NCBI RefSeq assembly: GCF_000716435.1
Contig: NZ_JNWO01000022.1
Span: forward strand, 62,001-126,000
Direction of reading: 5' to 3'
Length of the DNA: 64,000 nt
DNA from: Streptomyces xylophagus
Lineage (GTDB): Bacteria > Actinomycetota > Actinomycetes > Streptomycetales > Streptomycetaceae
Below the pieces are notes generated by a model. It made no database searches. It saw nothing but the letters and a program-made list of their open reading frames with translations, and had not been told where the DNA came from. The translations under genes were made by a program, and so were the position numbers. Of the stretch, positions 45,197-53,507 are shown piece by piece. The first letter of the stretch is position 1, and each line of letters begins with the position of its first letter.

Positions 45197-45685
45197 ATGT
45201 CCGAGCCGTACATACGCATCGCCCTGCCCGACGACGACGAGGAACTCGGCCGGTTGGACCGCGCCACCTGGTCCCACCTGCATGCCGTCATGCCCCGGCC
45301 GCAGCCGCCGTACGCTCCCTTCTTCGACGAGCGGCACGCGCCCGGCGATCATCTGGTCGCCGAACTCGACCGCCGGATCGTCGGCTACATCCGGCTGGCC
45401 TTTGCCACCCCGCTCGCCTGCAACGCGCACGTCCGGCAGATCCAGGGGCTCGCCGTCGCCGAGGAGGCGCGCGGACATGGGGTCGGGAGGGCGCTGATCC
45501 GGGCCGCCGTCGACGAGACCCGGCGGCGCGGCGCCCGGCGGCTCACCTTGCGCGTGCTCGGGCACAACACCCCGGCGCGGAAGCTCTACGAGGCCGAGGG
45601 GTTCGTCGTCGAAGGCGTACTGCCCGAGGAGTTCCTGCTCGACGGGAAGTACGTGGACGACGTGTTCATGGGCCGCCCTGTATGA
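45197..45685 (+). CDS. GNAT-family N-acetyltransferase
   Basis: 162 residues from ATG 45197; a GTG at 45188 is less likely. The acetyl-CoA site is IQGLAVAEEARGHGVGRALI (Q/RxxGxG/A form), followed by RLTLRVLGHNTPARKLYEAEGF. A ribosomal-protein or amino-sugar acceptor is possible; not determined. There is no Shine-Dalgarno sequence. Confidence 0.9.
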   Translation: MSEPYIRIALPDDDEELGRLDRATWSHLHAVMPRPQPPYAPFFDERHAPGDHLVAELDRRIVGYIRLAFATPLACNAHVRQIQGLAVAEEARGHGVGRALIRAAVDETRRRGARRLTLRVLGHNTPARKLYEAEGFVVEGVLPEEFLLDGKYVDDVFMGRPV

Positions 45686-45695
45686 GCCTATGGGT

Positions 45696-46880
45696 CTATG
45701 AGGTGACCAGGTCGCCCGTGTCCACCTCGGCCGTCGCGGTCGCCGCGCGCTGTGCGTCGCCGGAGACCTCGTCGGCCGTCAGCACGTACCCCGTCTCGTC
45801 GTCCTGGGTGGAGCGGGCGAAGACGACGCCGTAGACCTTGCCGTCGGTCGTCAGGAGGGGGCCGCCGGAGTTGCCGGGGCGGACCGTGGAGCGGATCGAG
45901 TAGATCTCGCGGGTGACGGTCCCGTTGTTGTAGATGTTCTGCCCGGTCGCGTTGACCCGGTTGGCGACGGTCGCGGCCTGGAGGTTCAGGTCGCCGTCCT
46001 GCGGATAGCCGGCCACCACGGCCGAGTCGCCGCGCGCCGCGCTGTCGTCGAAGCGCAGCACCGGCGCGGACAGCCCCGGCACGTACAGCACGGCCACGTC
46101 CTTGCTCGGGTCGAAGAGGACCACCCGTGCCTCGTACGACCGCCCGACCCCGCCGATACGGACGGTCGGGTTGTCGATGCCGGCCACCACGTGCGCGTTG
46201 GTCATCACGTGCTGCGGGGAGAACACGAAGCCGCTGCCCTCGCGGCCCTGGGTGCCCGAGGAGCCCTCGATCTTGACCGTGCTCCGCTTGGAGGCGTTCG
46301 TCGCGGCGGCCGTGACGCTGTCGCCGGTGGGCTTGGCGACCTCGGCCGTCGACGCGTTCTCGAACGGGTTGAAGACCTGCGGGAAGCCCGCCTCGGTGAG
46401 CGCGGAGGTCGCCCGCGAGAACCACGTCGGTGTCGTGTCCGGCATGAGCTTCTGCACGCTGCCCAGCAGCGTCGAGTCCTGGATCGCCGTCGTGACCGTC
46501 GCGGACGAGGACGCGCCCAGCACGCTCGCGGCCACCCAGGCCACGATCATCACCGCCACCGAGTTCGCCGCGGCCCCGCCGATCCCGTCGGCCACCCGCA
46601 GCGGACCCTGGTCCAGCTCCTTGCGCAGCTTGAGCGCCAGCCGCCCCGCCAGTTCGTGCCCCACCACCGCCGGGGCCAGCACGGTGAGCACGGCGGTCAC
46701 CGTGGCCGCCGTCGTCCCCGGTGTCACCAGGTCCATCACCCACGGCAGCACCCATACGCCGACGACCGCACCGCCCACGAACCCGGCGAGCGACACACAT
46801 CCGGCGACTAGGCCGCGCCGGTACCCGGACGCCGCGTAGGCGAGGATCACCAGCAACAACAGCAGGTCGAGCAGGTCCAC
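45696..46880 (-). CDS. MarP-like membrane serine protease (CvpA-type N-terminus)
   Basis: 394 residues. Four membrane spans in residues 1-125 form a CvpA-like domain; the trypsin-like domain follows from about 195. The catalytic triad is intact: His230 (MTNAHVV), Asp261 (DPSKDVAVLYVP), Ser338 (RPGNSGGPLL). M. tuberculosis MarP is a periplasmic protease needed for acid resistance, acting on peptidoglycan hydrolase RipA. The neighbouring PGRP amidase gene fits a cell-wall role. Confidence 0.92.
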   Translation of the reverse strand: MDLLDLLLLLVILAYAASGYRRGLVAGCVSLAGFVGGAVVGVWVLPWVMDLVTPGTTAATVTAVLTVLAPAVVGHELAGRLALKLRKELDQGPLRVADGIGGAAANSVAVMIVAWVAASVLGASSSATVTTAIQDSTLLGSVQKLMPDTTPTWFSRATSALTEAGFPQVFNPFENASTAEVAKPTGDSVTAAATNASKRSTVKIEGSSGTQGREGSGFVFSPQHVMTNAHVVAGIDNPTVRIGGVGRSYEARVVLFDPSKDVAVLYVPGLSAPVLRFDDSAARGDSAVVAGYPQDGDLNLQAATVANRVNATGQNIYNNGTVTREIYSIRSTVRPGNSGGPLLTTDGKVYGVVFARSTQDDETGYVLTADEVSGDAQRAATATAEVDTGDLVTS

Positions 46881-47068
46881 GGAGCCGCCTTTCTCTCGGA
46901 ACCCTTAGTACGCGAGGAACGGGCCCACTGATCAGTCACGCGCGCGTGGTCCCCGGGAACCGACCACGCGTGCGTGTACCCCCAGAAACGTGCCGGACCA
47001 GGACGATGGTTCCACCGGGTGGCACAGCACACATCGCGGGCGGACGGAATCCGGCCGAGAGTGTGATC

Positions 47069-47878
47069 ATGCGTGTTCTGAGAAGAACGCCGGGTGCACG
47101 GCGCCGGCGCCGGGTACGAATACCCCGTCCCGCGCTCCTGATGCTGGCCTGTCTGCCCGGCCTCGCCGCCGTCCTGGTGCTGGCGCTGTGCGCGAACGGC
47201 ATCGGACGCAAGGCGACGGCGGCCGTACGGCGACCGGTCGCGGCCCGCCCGGCGGCCGCCCCGCACACAGCGCCCAAGCCGCGCATCGTGCCGCGCTCGG
47301 CCTGGCTCGACGCCCTCTCCCGGCACGCGCAGCCGCCGCCGCGCTACGACGACAAGGTCGTCGCCGTCTTCGTCCACCACACCGACTCGCCGAACGGCTA
47401 CGCATGCGCGGACGCGCCCCGCATCATCCGCTACCTCTACGCCGGCCAGACCGGTGTCCGGGACTGGGACGACATCGGCTACAACTTCCTCGTCGACCAC
47501 TGCGGGACGATCTACGAGGGTCGGGCGGGGGGTGTCGACCGGGCCGTCACCGGGGCGCATACGCAGGGCTTCAATCACCGGACGGCGGGGATCGCGGCGA
47601 TCGGGACGTTCACGGCGGGGATGGCGGTGCCGCGGGCGATGACGGATGCGATTGCGGCGCTGGCGGCGTGGAAGTTGGGGCTCGCGGATGTGGATCCGCG
47701 TGGCAAGGCCCACCTTGTGTCCAGCAACAGCCTCAGCCGGTATGCCTCCGGTACGACGGCGATCCTGCCCGTTCTCGCGGGGCACAAGGACGGGTATATG
47801 ACGAGTTGCCCTGGGGCGGCGTTGTTGGCGCGGTTGCCGGAGGTTCGGGGGGTGGCGGCGCGGTTGCAGGGGCGTTGA
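47069..47878 (+). CDS. Peptidoglycan-recognition-type N-acetylmuramoyl-L-alanine amidase
   Basis: 269 residues. A basic N-terminus and one hydrophobic segment (LLMLACLPGLAAVLVLALCA) make a signal anchor. The PGRP/amidase_2 domain shows the zinc ligands His in VFVHHTDSP, His in the GAHTQGFN region, and the final SCPG segment, plus WDDIGYNFLVDHCGTIYEGRAGG. It cleaves the bond between the glycan and the stem peptide outside the cell. GTG 47063 is an alternative start. It is divergent from the MarP-like gene. Confidence 0.92.
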   Translation: MRVLRRTPGARRRRRVRIPRPALLMLACLPGLAAVLVLALCANGIGRKATAAVRRPVAARPAAAPHTAPKPRIVPRSAWLDALSRHAQPPPRYDDKVVAVFVHHTDSPNGYACADAPRIIRYLYAGQTGVRDWDDIGYNFLVDHCGTIYEGRAGGVDRAVTGAHTQGFNHRTAGIAAIGTFTAGMAVPRAMTDAIAALAAWKLGLADVDPRGKAHLVSSNSLSRYASGTTAILPVLAGHKDGYMTSCPGAALLARLPEVRGVAARLQGR

Positions 47879-47908
47879 TCGCCCCCGCCGCCCCTACCCG
47901 TCCCATCC
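47879..47908. repeat. Family C repeat copy 1
   Basis: A 30-base stretch (starts TCGCCCCCGCCGCCCC, ends GTCCCATCC) identical to 55111-55140; its complement recurs at 55322-55347. It directly follows the amidase stop codon. Confidence 0.85.
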
Positions 47909-47927
47909 CCGGGGGCTGCGCCCCCGG
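47909..47927 (+). terminator. Terminator after amidase gene
   Basis: Perfect 8-bp arms CCGGGGGC / GCCCCCGG with a TGC loop, 30 bases past the stop codon. Confidence 0.75.
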
Positions 47928-47960
47928 ACCCCGCTCGGTCGGATGTCGGCTGCGGGGCGG

Positions 47961-48000
47961 TGGGGGCTGGGCGCGCAGTTCCCCGCGCCCCTGATAGGCC
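47961..48000. repeat. Family B repeat copy 3
   Basis: GGGCGCGCAGTTCCCCGCGC followed by CCCTGATAGGCC, the same core as at 42193 and (inverted) 63499. It lies between the amidase and the FemX-like genes. Confidence 0.65.
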
Positions 48001-48013
48001 GGCTTCGCCGTGC

Positions 48014-49144
48014 CTATCTGCGCCCCAGATACACCCCCAACGCCCGTTGCAGCATCTTCCCCTGGCTTCCCACCGGGCGTTCCCATTCGCCCAGGTACTC
48101 CACTGCTCTGCCGCCCGCGCCGGTCTTGAAGAGGAGGCGGGCGACCAGGTGGTCCTCGGCTATGAGGGACGGGGTGATGGAGCGGAGGTCGTATGTCTCG
48201 GCGCCCGAGTCCAGGGCCTCGCAGAGCATGCGCCACAACAGGAGGCTGCTGGGGCGGAGTTCGCGTCCTCGGCGGCCGGACGCGGGGTACGAGTGCCAGA
48301 CTCGGGGGCCGACGCTGATCATGAGGGCAGAGGACAGTACCTCGTCGTCGTACTCGGCGAGGTAGATCCGCAGCCGGTCGGACTCCTCGGCGTTGAGGGC
48401 CTGCCACATGCGGCGGAAGTAGTCGAGGGGGCGGGCCTTGAAGCCGTCGCGTTCCGCCGTGGCCCGGTACAGGCGGTGGAAGGAGGGCAGGTCGTCGGCC
48501 GAACCCCAGAAGACCCCGACACCGCCCGCCTCGGCCGTCTGCAGCGACTGCAACCAGTGGGGTGCGAGGCCGGCGCGCAGTTCGTTCACCGACCGGCCCG
48601 CCAAGGGGATGTGGCACCCGTACCGAGGCTGGCCGAGCCCGAACCCGCTCCCGTCGTTCTCCTTGCACCGCCGCCACCCCAGCCGCTTCAGCCGGTCGGC
48701 GGCGTCCAGCGCGTACCCGTCGATCCCGTCCGTGGGCAGCTCCCGCAGGTGCCGTACGGCGGGGTCGGCGACGCCCGCCGCGACGGTGGCCGCGTCCCAG
48801 TGCCGGACGACGAGCGGTGGGCCGATGCGGACCGAGAACGCGCCCTCTTTCTCCAGGTGCGCGATGAGCGGGTCGAGGAACAGTTCCGGGCGCTGGCTGT
48901 GCCAGTCGATCGCGGGTCCGTCGGGGAGGTAGGCGAGACAGCGCCCGGTGCCGGGGAACGCCCGGTACAGCACCAGCGCGACGGCGACCATCACCTCCCC
49001 CTCGAACCAACCGACGCTCTCCGCCGTCCAGTCGGGCTTCACGTCAGCCCACTCGGGGATCTGGAGATGGCTCGCGTCGGGGTGCAGCCGGAGATGCGCG
49101 AGGTGTTCCTCGCGGGTGATCCCCTTCACGTACGGGCTGGTCAT
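48014..49144 (-). CDS. FemX-like aminoacyltransferase (GNAT fold)
   Basis: 376 residues from ATG 49144 (CAGGAG upstream). Double-GNAT FemABX fold: WADVKPDWTAESVGWFEGE at the start, RCLAYLPDGPAIDW, FHRLYRATAERDGFKARPLDYFRRMW and ETYDLRSI at the C-terminus. FemX-type enzymes attach the first amino acid (glycine in Streptomyces) of the peptidoglycan cross-bridge to lipid II. This fits the cell-wall context of its neighbours. Confidence 0.85.
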   Translation of the reverse strand: MTSPYVKGITREEHLAHLRLHPDASHLQIPEWADVKPDWTAESVGWFEGEVMVAVALVLYRAFPGTGRCLAYLPDGPAIDWHSQRPELFLDPLIAHLEKEGAFSVRIGPPLVVRHWDAATVAAGVADPAVRHLRELPTDGIDGYALDAADRLKRLGWRRCKENDGSGFGLGQPRYGCHIPLAGRSVNELRAGLAPHWLQSLQTAEAGGVGVFWGSADDLPSFHRLYRATAERDGFKARPLDYFRRMWQALNAEESDRLRIYLAEYDDEVLSSALMISVGPRVWHSYPASGRRGRELRPSSLLLWRMLCEALDSGAETYDLRSITPSLIAEDHLVARLLFKTGAGGRAVEYLGEWERPVGSQGKMLQRALGVYLGRR

Positions 49145-49199
49145 GGGCGCGGGCTCCTGTTCGGCGGCGGCCACCGTAAGCCGGGGCTCACCAGGCGGG

Positions 49200-49607
49200 T
49201 CAAGACTTCACTGCTGTGAACTCCGCCCACACCCGCTTGCCGCCCCGGCCCTGTCTGGGCGTGACACCCCACAGGTCCGCCACGGACGCGATCAGGAAGA
49301 TGCCCCGTCCGCTCTCCGTATCCCAGTCGGGTTCGGTGTACCAGACGGGCAGTTCGGGCGAACGGTCGCTTACGGCCACCCGAACGCCGCCTGCCGTGAG
49401 CGTGCTCAGCCGCAGCTCACACTCCGGGTTGTCCACATGGCGATGGACGTTGGCCAGCATCTCGGTCACGCAGAGCGTTGCGGCGTCGGCGAGTTCGGGG
49501 TACCCCCAGTCGTTGAGTTGCGCGCGGACGGCTTGGCGTACCGCTGCGAACCCCTCTGGTTCCGCGAGGAGTTGGAGCACCACTTCGGGGGGTGATTGCG
49601 TGTGCAT
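49200..49607 (-). CDS. ATP-binding anti-sigma-type protein (HATPase_c_2)
   Basis: 135 residues. The GHKL ATPase fold is seen in LCVTEMLANVHRHV (N box), VRVAVSDRSPELP (G1) and SGRGIFLIASVADLWGV (G2). No DNA-binding or sensor part is present. Such small stand-alone kinases in Streptomyces often act on anti-sigma antagonists. It is divergent from the XRE/DUF397 pair (83-base gap), the typical neighbour set. Confidence 0.9.
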   Translation of the reverse strand: MHTQSPPEVVLQLLAEPEGFAAVRQAVRAQLNDWGYPELADAATLCVTEMLANVHRHVDNPECELRLSTLTAGGVRVAVSDRSPELPVWYTEPDWDTESGRGIFLIASVADLWGVTPRQGRGGKRVWAEFTAVKS

Positions 49608-49610
49608 GCC

Positions 49611-49672
49611 CTCACGGTGCGTGAGATGTGGCTAGCCTGAACAGGACTTTCGGTGGCACACAAGGGAGTGTG
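49611..49672. promoter_or_regulatory. Two palindromes in the shared promoter of the HATPase/XRE genes
   Basis: CTCACG-GTG-CGTGAG (49611-49625) and CACAC-N6-GTGTG (49657-49672) lie between the divergent starts, and a plus-strand -10-like TAGCCT lies between them. They are candidate operators of the XRE protein. Confidence 0.5.
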
Positions 49673-49690
49673 CGGGCAAGGGGGTTGGCT

Positions 49691-50503
49691 GTGCAGGACG
49701 GTGTCGAAGGTTCGTCGAGCATGAAGATGTTCGGGGCGGTGGTGCGGGCGCTGCGGGCCGCGCAGGGCAGTACGCGCGAGCAACTGGGCGTGTATGTCGG
49801 GTATTCGGCGTCGCAGGTGGCCATGGTGGAGCGGGGTGAACGGATGCCGAGTGCCCGGTTCGTGGCGAAGTCGGCGGAGTTCCTTCAACAGAGGGTGGCG
49901 ATCGAGGCGGCGGCGGAGCACTTGGAGCGGAGTCCGCATCCGTCGTGGTTCGGGGAGTACCTGGACCTAGAGGCAGAGGCCGTCAGTGTCTGGTCGTACG
50001 ACGCACATGTGATCAAAGGGCTGGTGCAGACCGAAGGGTACGCGCGTGCGGTGCTCGGTGAGTACTGCCCGATGCTGGATGACGAAGAGGTCGAGAGCCG
50101 GGTGCAGGCACGCTTGGCGCGACAGAAGCTGCTGACCCGCGTACCGGCCGTGTCACTCGCGCTCGTCATCGAGGAGTGGGTGCTGCGCCGCCCCGTGGGC
50201 GGGCCGGTCGTGGCCAAGGGGCAGTTGGAGCGATTGCTGGAACTCTCCGCGATGAGGAACGTATCGATCCAGGTCATGCCGACGCGGTACGAGGGTCATG
50301 CCGGGTTCGACGGACCCTTCACCCTGCTGGAGACGAAGGAACGGCAGTGGGTCGCCTACGTCGAAGGGCAGTCCTTCGGCTTCGTGATCGACGACCGGGA
50401 AGAGGTCGGCAACTTCCAGCAGCGCTATGGCATGATCCGGACGCAGGCGCTCACCCCGGGCGACTCAGTGAAATTGATCGAGCAGATGGCAGGGGAGCTA
50501 TGA
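49691..50503 (+). CDS. XRE-family regulator with DUF5753 C-terminus
   Basis: 270 residues from GTG 49691 with AAGGGGG six bases upstream. The N-terminal helix-turn-helix (residues 15-60) reads LRAAQGSTREQLGVYVGYSASQVAMVERGERMPS. The remaining part is DUF5753 (WFGEYLDLEAEAVSVWSYDAHVIKGLVQTEGYARAVL, then MPTRYEGHAGFDGPFTLLE). Such proteins pair with DUF397 genes and with HATPase proteins in Streptomyces; the pairs behave like BldB/WhiJ-type or toxin-antitoxin-like regulators. Its stop overlaps the DUF397 start (ATGA). Confidence 0.93.
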   Translation: MQDGVEGSSSMKMFGAVVRALRAAQGSTREQLGVYVGYSASQVAMVERGERMPSARFVAKSAEFLQQRVAIEAAAEHLERSPHPSWFGEYLDLEAEAVSVWSYDAHVIKGLVQTEGYARAVLGEYCPMLDDEEVESRVQARLARQKLLTRVPAVSLALVIEEWVLRRPVGGPVVAKGQLERLLELSAMRNVSIQVMPTRYEGHAGFDGPFTLLETKERQWVAYVEGQSFGFVIDDREEVGNFQQRYGMIRTQALTPGDSVKLIEQMAGEL

Positions 50504-50697
50504 TCGCCGGTCTCACTTGGTTCAAGTCCAGTTACAGCGGCAGCCAGGGCGGTGATTGCCTCGAAGTCGCCCTGGAACCAACCCAACCCACGGTCCACAT
50601 CCGTGACTCGAAAGCCAAGTCCGGTCCCACGCTGGCGTTTCCGCTGGACGAATGGACGAGTTTCGTAAACTTGGCTGCAAAATCGGCACCACAGTAA
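50500..50697 (+). CDS. DUF397 protein
   Basis: 65 residues; the ATG overlaps the XRE stop codon as ATGA and is preceded by AGGGGAG. The sequence (LTWFKSSYSGSQGGDCLEVA, then VHIRDSKAKSGPTLAFP, then W) is a textbook DUF397 domain. It is translationally coupled to the XRE regulator gene, with which it forms a functional pair. Confidence 0.95.
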   Translation: MIAGLTWFKSSYSGSQGGDCLEVALEPTQPTVHIRDSKAKSGPTLAFPLDEWTSFVNLAAKSAPQ

Positions 50698-50798
50698 TCT
50701 CGTCCACCGGTGCCAACTCCCGTGTCGCTCAACGGGATCGCCCTGGTGCGGGCAGCGCTGGCGGGGATGTCGTCGTAGCGGTTCTGGACGGACGGTCG

Positions 50799-51128
50799 TC
50801 ACGAGGCGATCGGGCGGTCGGACAGGTGGGCCAGCTCTGTGAAGTACGCGCGGTAGAACGGCTCGTCGGCGGTCGCGATCTCGACGGTGACGAGCAGGCG
50901 CTTGGAGCTGGTCGTGCTCGCGTAGATCGGTTCGTCGAGCTGCTCGACGTTGCCGAAGTGCAGCCGGGTCACGCCACCCCTGCGCGCCTCGGCCCGCACC
51001 TTCAGCCATCTCAACGGGGTCCGGTACGAGCCGATGATGCGATTTCGCCGGAACAGCTCGAAGATCCCGTGATCGACCTGCATATGGACGCGGTCGAGCT
51101 CGAAGACCTTTGGTTCCACTGAGTCCAT
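50799..51128 (-). CDS. Small protein of unknown function
   Basis: 109 residues from ATG 51128. The sequence mixes acidic and basic parts (VEPKVFELDRVHMQVDHGIFELFRRNRIIGSYRTPLRWLKV; LVTVEIATADEPFYRAYFTELAHL) and looks globular, possibly a beta-rich PH-like fold. No family recognised. Codon use is normal. It is divergent from the small secreted protein gene at 51251. Confidence 0.65.
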   Translation of the reverse strand: MDSVEPKVFELDRVHMQVDHGIFELFRRNRIIGSYRTPLRWLKVRAEARRGGVTRLHFGNVEQLDEPIYASTTSSKRLLVTVEIATADEPFYRAYFTELAHLSDRPIAS

Positions 51129-51250
51129 GCCGGTGAAGATAACCGACACCCCCACCGGCAACGCTCACAGGTTTCTCGCAGGCAACTCACCGAGTCCCCC
51201 GAGGCAACCTCCCTATCGTCATGCACACGCACTGACTGGAGGTGGGGAAA

Positions 51251-51481
51251 ATGAACAGCAGTCACACCAACACCACGGAGAAGTCGGCCGGTTGGGCCAA
51301 GTCCGCCCGCGGCCCCTGGGCGGTGGTCTGCGCGGTCGCGACCGTGATCCTCGGCCCGGCCGCCGTCACGGCCTCCGCGCTCGACCAGGCCAACGCGGCC
51401 CCGATGCACCACGCGGTGCGGGCCGACCAGACGCAGGCCTACATCCCGACGGACACGAGCCGCCGCCGTACCGCCGCGTAG
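51251..51481 (+). CDS. Small secreted or membrane-anchored peptide
   Basis: 76 residues; ATG preceded by GGAGG 8 bases upstream. A hydrophobic stretch (PWAVVCAVATVILGPAAVTASALDQANAA) could be a signal peptide with cleavage after ANA, leaving about 25 residues. The function is unknown. It ends 57 bases before the Clp_N regulator gene. Confidence 0.6.
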   Translation: MNSSHTNTTEKSAGWAKSARGPWAVVCAVATVILGPAAVTASALDQANAAPMHHAVRADQTQAYIPTDTSRRRTAA

Positions 51482-51490
51482 CGAAAGAGC

Positions 51491-51537
51491 GTCAAGTGCA
51501 AGTTGACGACCCGGGATCGTCAACTTAAGATTGACGC
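51491..51537 (+). promoter_or_regulatory. Promoter and twin operators of the Clp_N regulator gene
   Basis: -35 TTGACG (51503-51508), 17-base spacer, -10 TAAGAT (51526-51531), then six bases to the ATG. Two identical-format palindromes GTCAA-N7-TTGAC lie at 51491-51507 and 51519-51535; one covers the -35 and the other the -10. No ribosome site is possible, so the mRNA is probably leaderless. Confidence 0.85.
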
Positions 51538-52239
51538 ATGAGTCCACTCGACATCAGCCTCGCGGACCTGATCTCCCGTCTCGACGAGGAACTCCCGGAA
51601 GCCGACGAACTGGCCCGTATCACCGAGGCCCGACTCCGCGCCCAGACCCTGTCCGACCTGGGTGACCAGCTCATCGACCACTACGTCAGCAAGGCCAAGC
51701 GGACCGGCGCCTCCTGGACCGAGATCGGCGACGCCATCGGGGTGTCCAAGCAGGCCGCCCAGCAGCGCCACGCACCCGGCCCCTTCGAGCGGTACACCAA
51801 CCTGAACCGGCACAGCATCGTGCTCGCGCAGGAAGCCGCCCGCACGCACAAGCACGACTCCATCGGCACCGAACACCTCCTGCTCGGCCTGCTCGGCGAA
51901 CCGCGAGGCCTGGCGTACCAGGTGCTGGTCGCGAAGACCGGGTCCGAGCAGCGCGTCCGCGACGCGATCGAGGAAGCGCTGCCACCGGCCGGCGAGAAGG
52001 CGCTGCGCGGTCACATCGCGTTCCGGCCGGAGAGCAAGGAAGCCATCGAGCAGGCCCGCCGTGCCGCCGCCGACCTCGGCCACGACTGGGTCGGTACGGA
52101 ACACACGCTGCTGGGGCTGATCCGCGTCGAGGAGAGCCCGGCCGCGCGGATCCTGCGCCAACTCGGCTTCACGCCGGACGAGTTGCGCGAGACGGTCAGG
52201 GCCGAGATCGACCGACGGCTCGCCGAACTCGACAAGTAG
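51538..52239 (+). CDS. ClpC2-like protein: HTH domain plus double Clp_N repeat
   Basis: 233 residues. Residues 1-80 are helical with a sigma-like helix-turn-helix (ASWTEIGDAIGVSKQAAQQR). Residues 85-232 are two Clp_N repeats (HSIVLAQEAARTHKHDSIGTEHLLLGLLGE; IAFRPESKEAIEQARRAAADLGHDWVGTEHTLLGLI) like the N-domain of ClpC1 but with no AAA+ modules. The layout matches mycobacterial ClpC2, which binds cyclomarin-type antibiotics that target ClpC1 and which has been linked to its own transcriptional control. Self-repression here is supported by operators over its promoter. Confidence 0.85.
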   Translation: MSPLDISLADLISRLDEELPEADELARITEARLRAQTLSDLGDQLIDHYVSKAKRTGASWTEIGDAIGVSKQAAQQRHAPGPFERYTNLNRHSIVLAQEAARTHKHDSIGTEHLLLGLLGEPRGLAYQVLVAKTGSEQRVRDAIEEALPPAGEKALRGHIAFRPESKEAIEQARRAAADLGHDWVGTEHTLLGLIRVEESPAARILRQLGFTPDELRETVRAEIDRRLAELDK

Positions 52240-52275
52240 CCGACCAGTGGTCGGCCAGTGGTCGACAGGTGGTCG
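52240..52275 (+). repeat. Small palindrome and GTGGTCG repeats
   Basis: CCGACC-AGT-GGTCGG hairpin (52240-52254) directly overlaps the stop of the Clp_N gene, followed by two more copies of the GTGGTCG motif. It could be a weak terminator between convergent genes. Confidence 0.4.
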
Positions 52276-52287
52276 GGGGTGTGGCCG

Positions 52288-52767
52288 TCAGCGCGCGGCG
52301 ACCAACTCCTGTGCACTGGTGACCGTTCCGTCGGCGTGCTGGGTGAGCCGGAGCACCAGCACGTGCTGCCGGTCGGCCGGCGCGGTCACATAGAACGGCC
52401 GGCCCTTGTTCAGGCCGGGTGCCTTGAACTCCACGCGCGAACCGAAGGCTCCGGCGGCCATGTCGCAGCCCTTGGCCGAGGTGCGGCCGAAGGGATCGTG
52501 GTCGTGGGCGCTGGCGTCGACGTCGTAGTCGACCTTCTTGTACTCGGGTTCGGCCACCGTCCCGACGTTCATCGTGACCCATGCGTGGACCTTCACGTCC
52601 GAGCAGACGGAGACCGTGCTGACGGCCTGCGGATCCGGGTCGCCGAGGTCCGTGCCCTCGGCTTCCTGCCCGGCCAGCAGGAGGGCGCCGCCCAACGCGG
52701 TGACCCCCACGACGATGATGGCCGCGCCGAGCAGAACCATCGAGCGCGGGCGAACGATCGGGAACAT
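52288..52767 (-). CDS. Membrane-anchored extracytoplasmic protein
   Basis: 159 residues from ATG 52767 (GGAGGG 8 bases upstream; two longer starts have no ribosome site). One N-terminal membrane span (MVLLGAAIIVVGVTALGGALLLAG) anchors an extracellular domain (SVCSDVKVHAWVTMNVGTVAEPEYKKVDYDVDASAHDHDPFGR; KGCDMAAGAFGSRVEFKAPG). The paired cysteines are probably bridged. The family is unknown. Confidence 0.7.
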   Translation of the reverse strand: MFPIVRPRSMVLLGAAIIVVGVTALGGALLLAGQEAEGTDLGDPDPQAVSTVSVCSDVKVHAWVTMNVGTVAEPEYKKVDYDVDASAHDHDPFGRTSAKGCDMAAGAFGSRVEFKAPGLNKGRPFYVTAPADRQHVLVLRLTQHADGTVTSAQELVAAR

Positions 52768-52880
52768 GGGCGGCCCTCCGGGGAAGCGGTGTCGTCGCTT
52801 CATAGGAGAGCCGCGGCCGGGCGGAAGTTGCGGCCGGAGTGGCTTCAAGACGCCACTGTGACACGTGAGTTGACGGACCG

Positions 52881-53423
52881 TTACGGGTTCTGGCGACGGC
52901 CCGGGCCCAGTCCCAGGTACTGCTCGCCCACCGGATCGATGTCCACGTCCAGGCCGTTCAAGAGGCCGGCCAGCATCGTGTAGTACCCGACCGTCGTGAT
53001 CACCTCGACCACCTGACGGTCCGTGAAGTGCTTGCGCAACACGCCCAACGTGGCGTCCGTGAGAGTGTGTTGGGCCATCAACTCCTCCGTCGCGGTCAGC
53101 AGCGTCGACTCGACCTCGTCGAACTCGCCCTCCTCCGCCTGGAGTTCGGCGATCGCGGCCAGCTGATCGGCCGTCACCCCCGCGTCCAGCGCGATCGGGC
53201 GGTGTTGGACGGCCCCGTACGCACAGTCCGTACGCGCCGCCACCGCCATCACCACCACCTCGCGCAACCGCACCGGCAGCGACGACCCGAGCACGGCCAT
53301 GCCCAGGTCTATCGCGGGGCCCGTCAGATCCGGGGCGTGGGACAGCATGCGGAACGCGTTCAACTGGGTGGGGAGCGCGTCCACGGCTTCGGCGGAACGC
53401 TCCGGGTACGGGATTCGAGCCAC
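52881..53423 (-). CDS. Carboxymuconolactone decarboxylase (AhpD-fold) family protein
   Basis: 180 residues. The AhpD-like helical fold is recognised from LPVRLREVVVMAVAARTDCAYGAVQHRPIALDAG, with the conserved Cys and His spaced as in CMD proteins, and the later LRKHFTDRQVVEVITTVGYYTMLAGLLNGL. Only one Cys is in the redox position, so peroxidase activity through a CxxC is unlikely. Confidence 0.85.
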   Translation of the reverse strand: MARIPYPERSAEAVDALPTQLNAFRMLSHAPDLTGPAIDLGMAVLGSSLPVRLREVVVMAVAARTDCAYGAVQHRPIALDAGVTADQLAAIAELQAEEGEFDEVESTLLTATEELMAQHTLTDATLGVLRKHFTDRQVVEVITTVGYYTMLAGLLNGLDVDIDPVGEQYLGLGPGRRQNP

Positions 53424-53507
53424 GGTGACCTCACTGGGATCCGGTCGATCAGGTCCGATCGAGTCGGTCCGCTCGATCGGGGGTGCGCACCAGTCGCCGT
53501 ACCCCCC

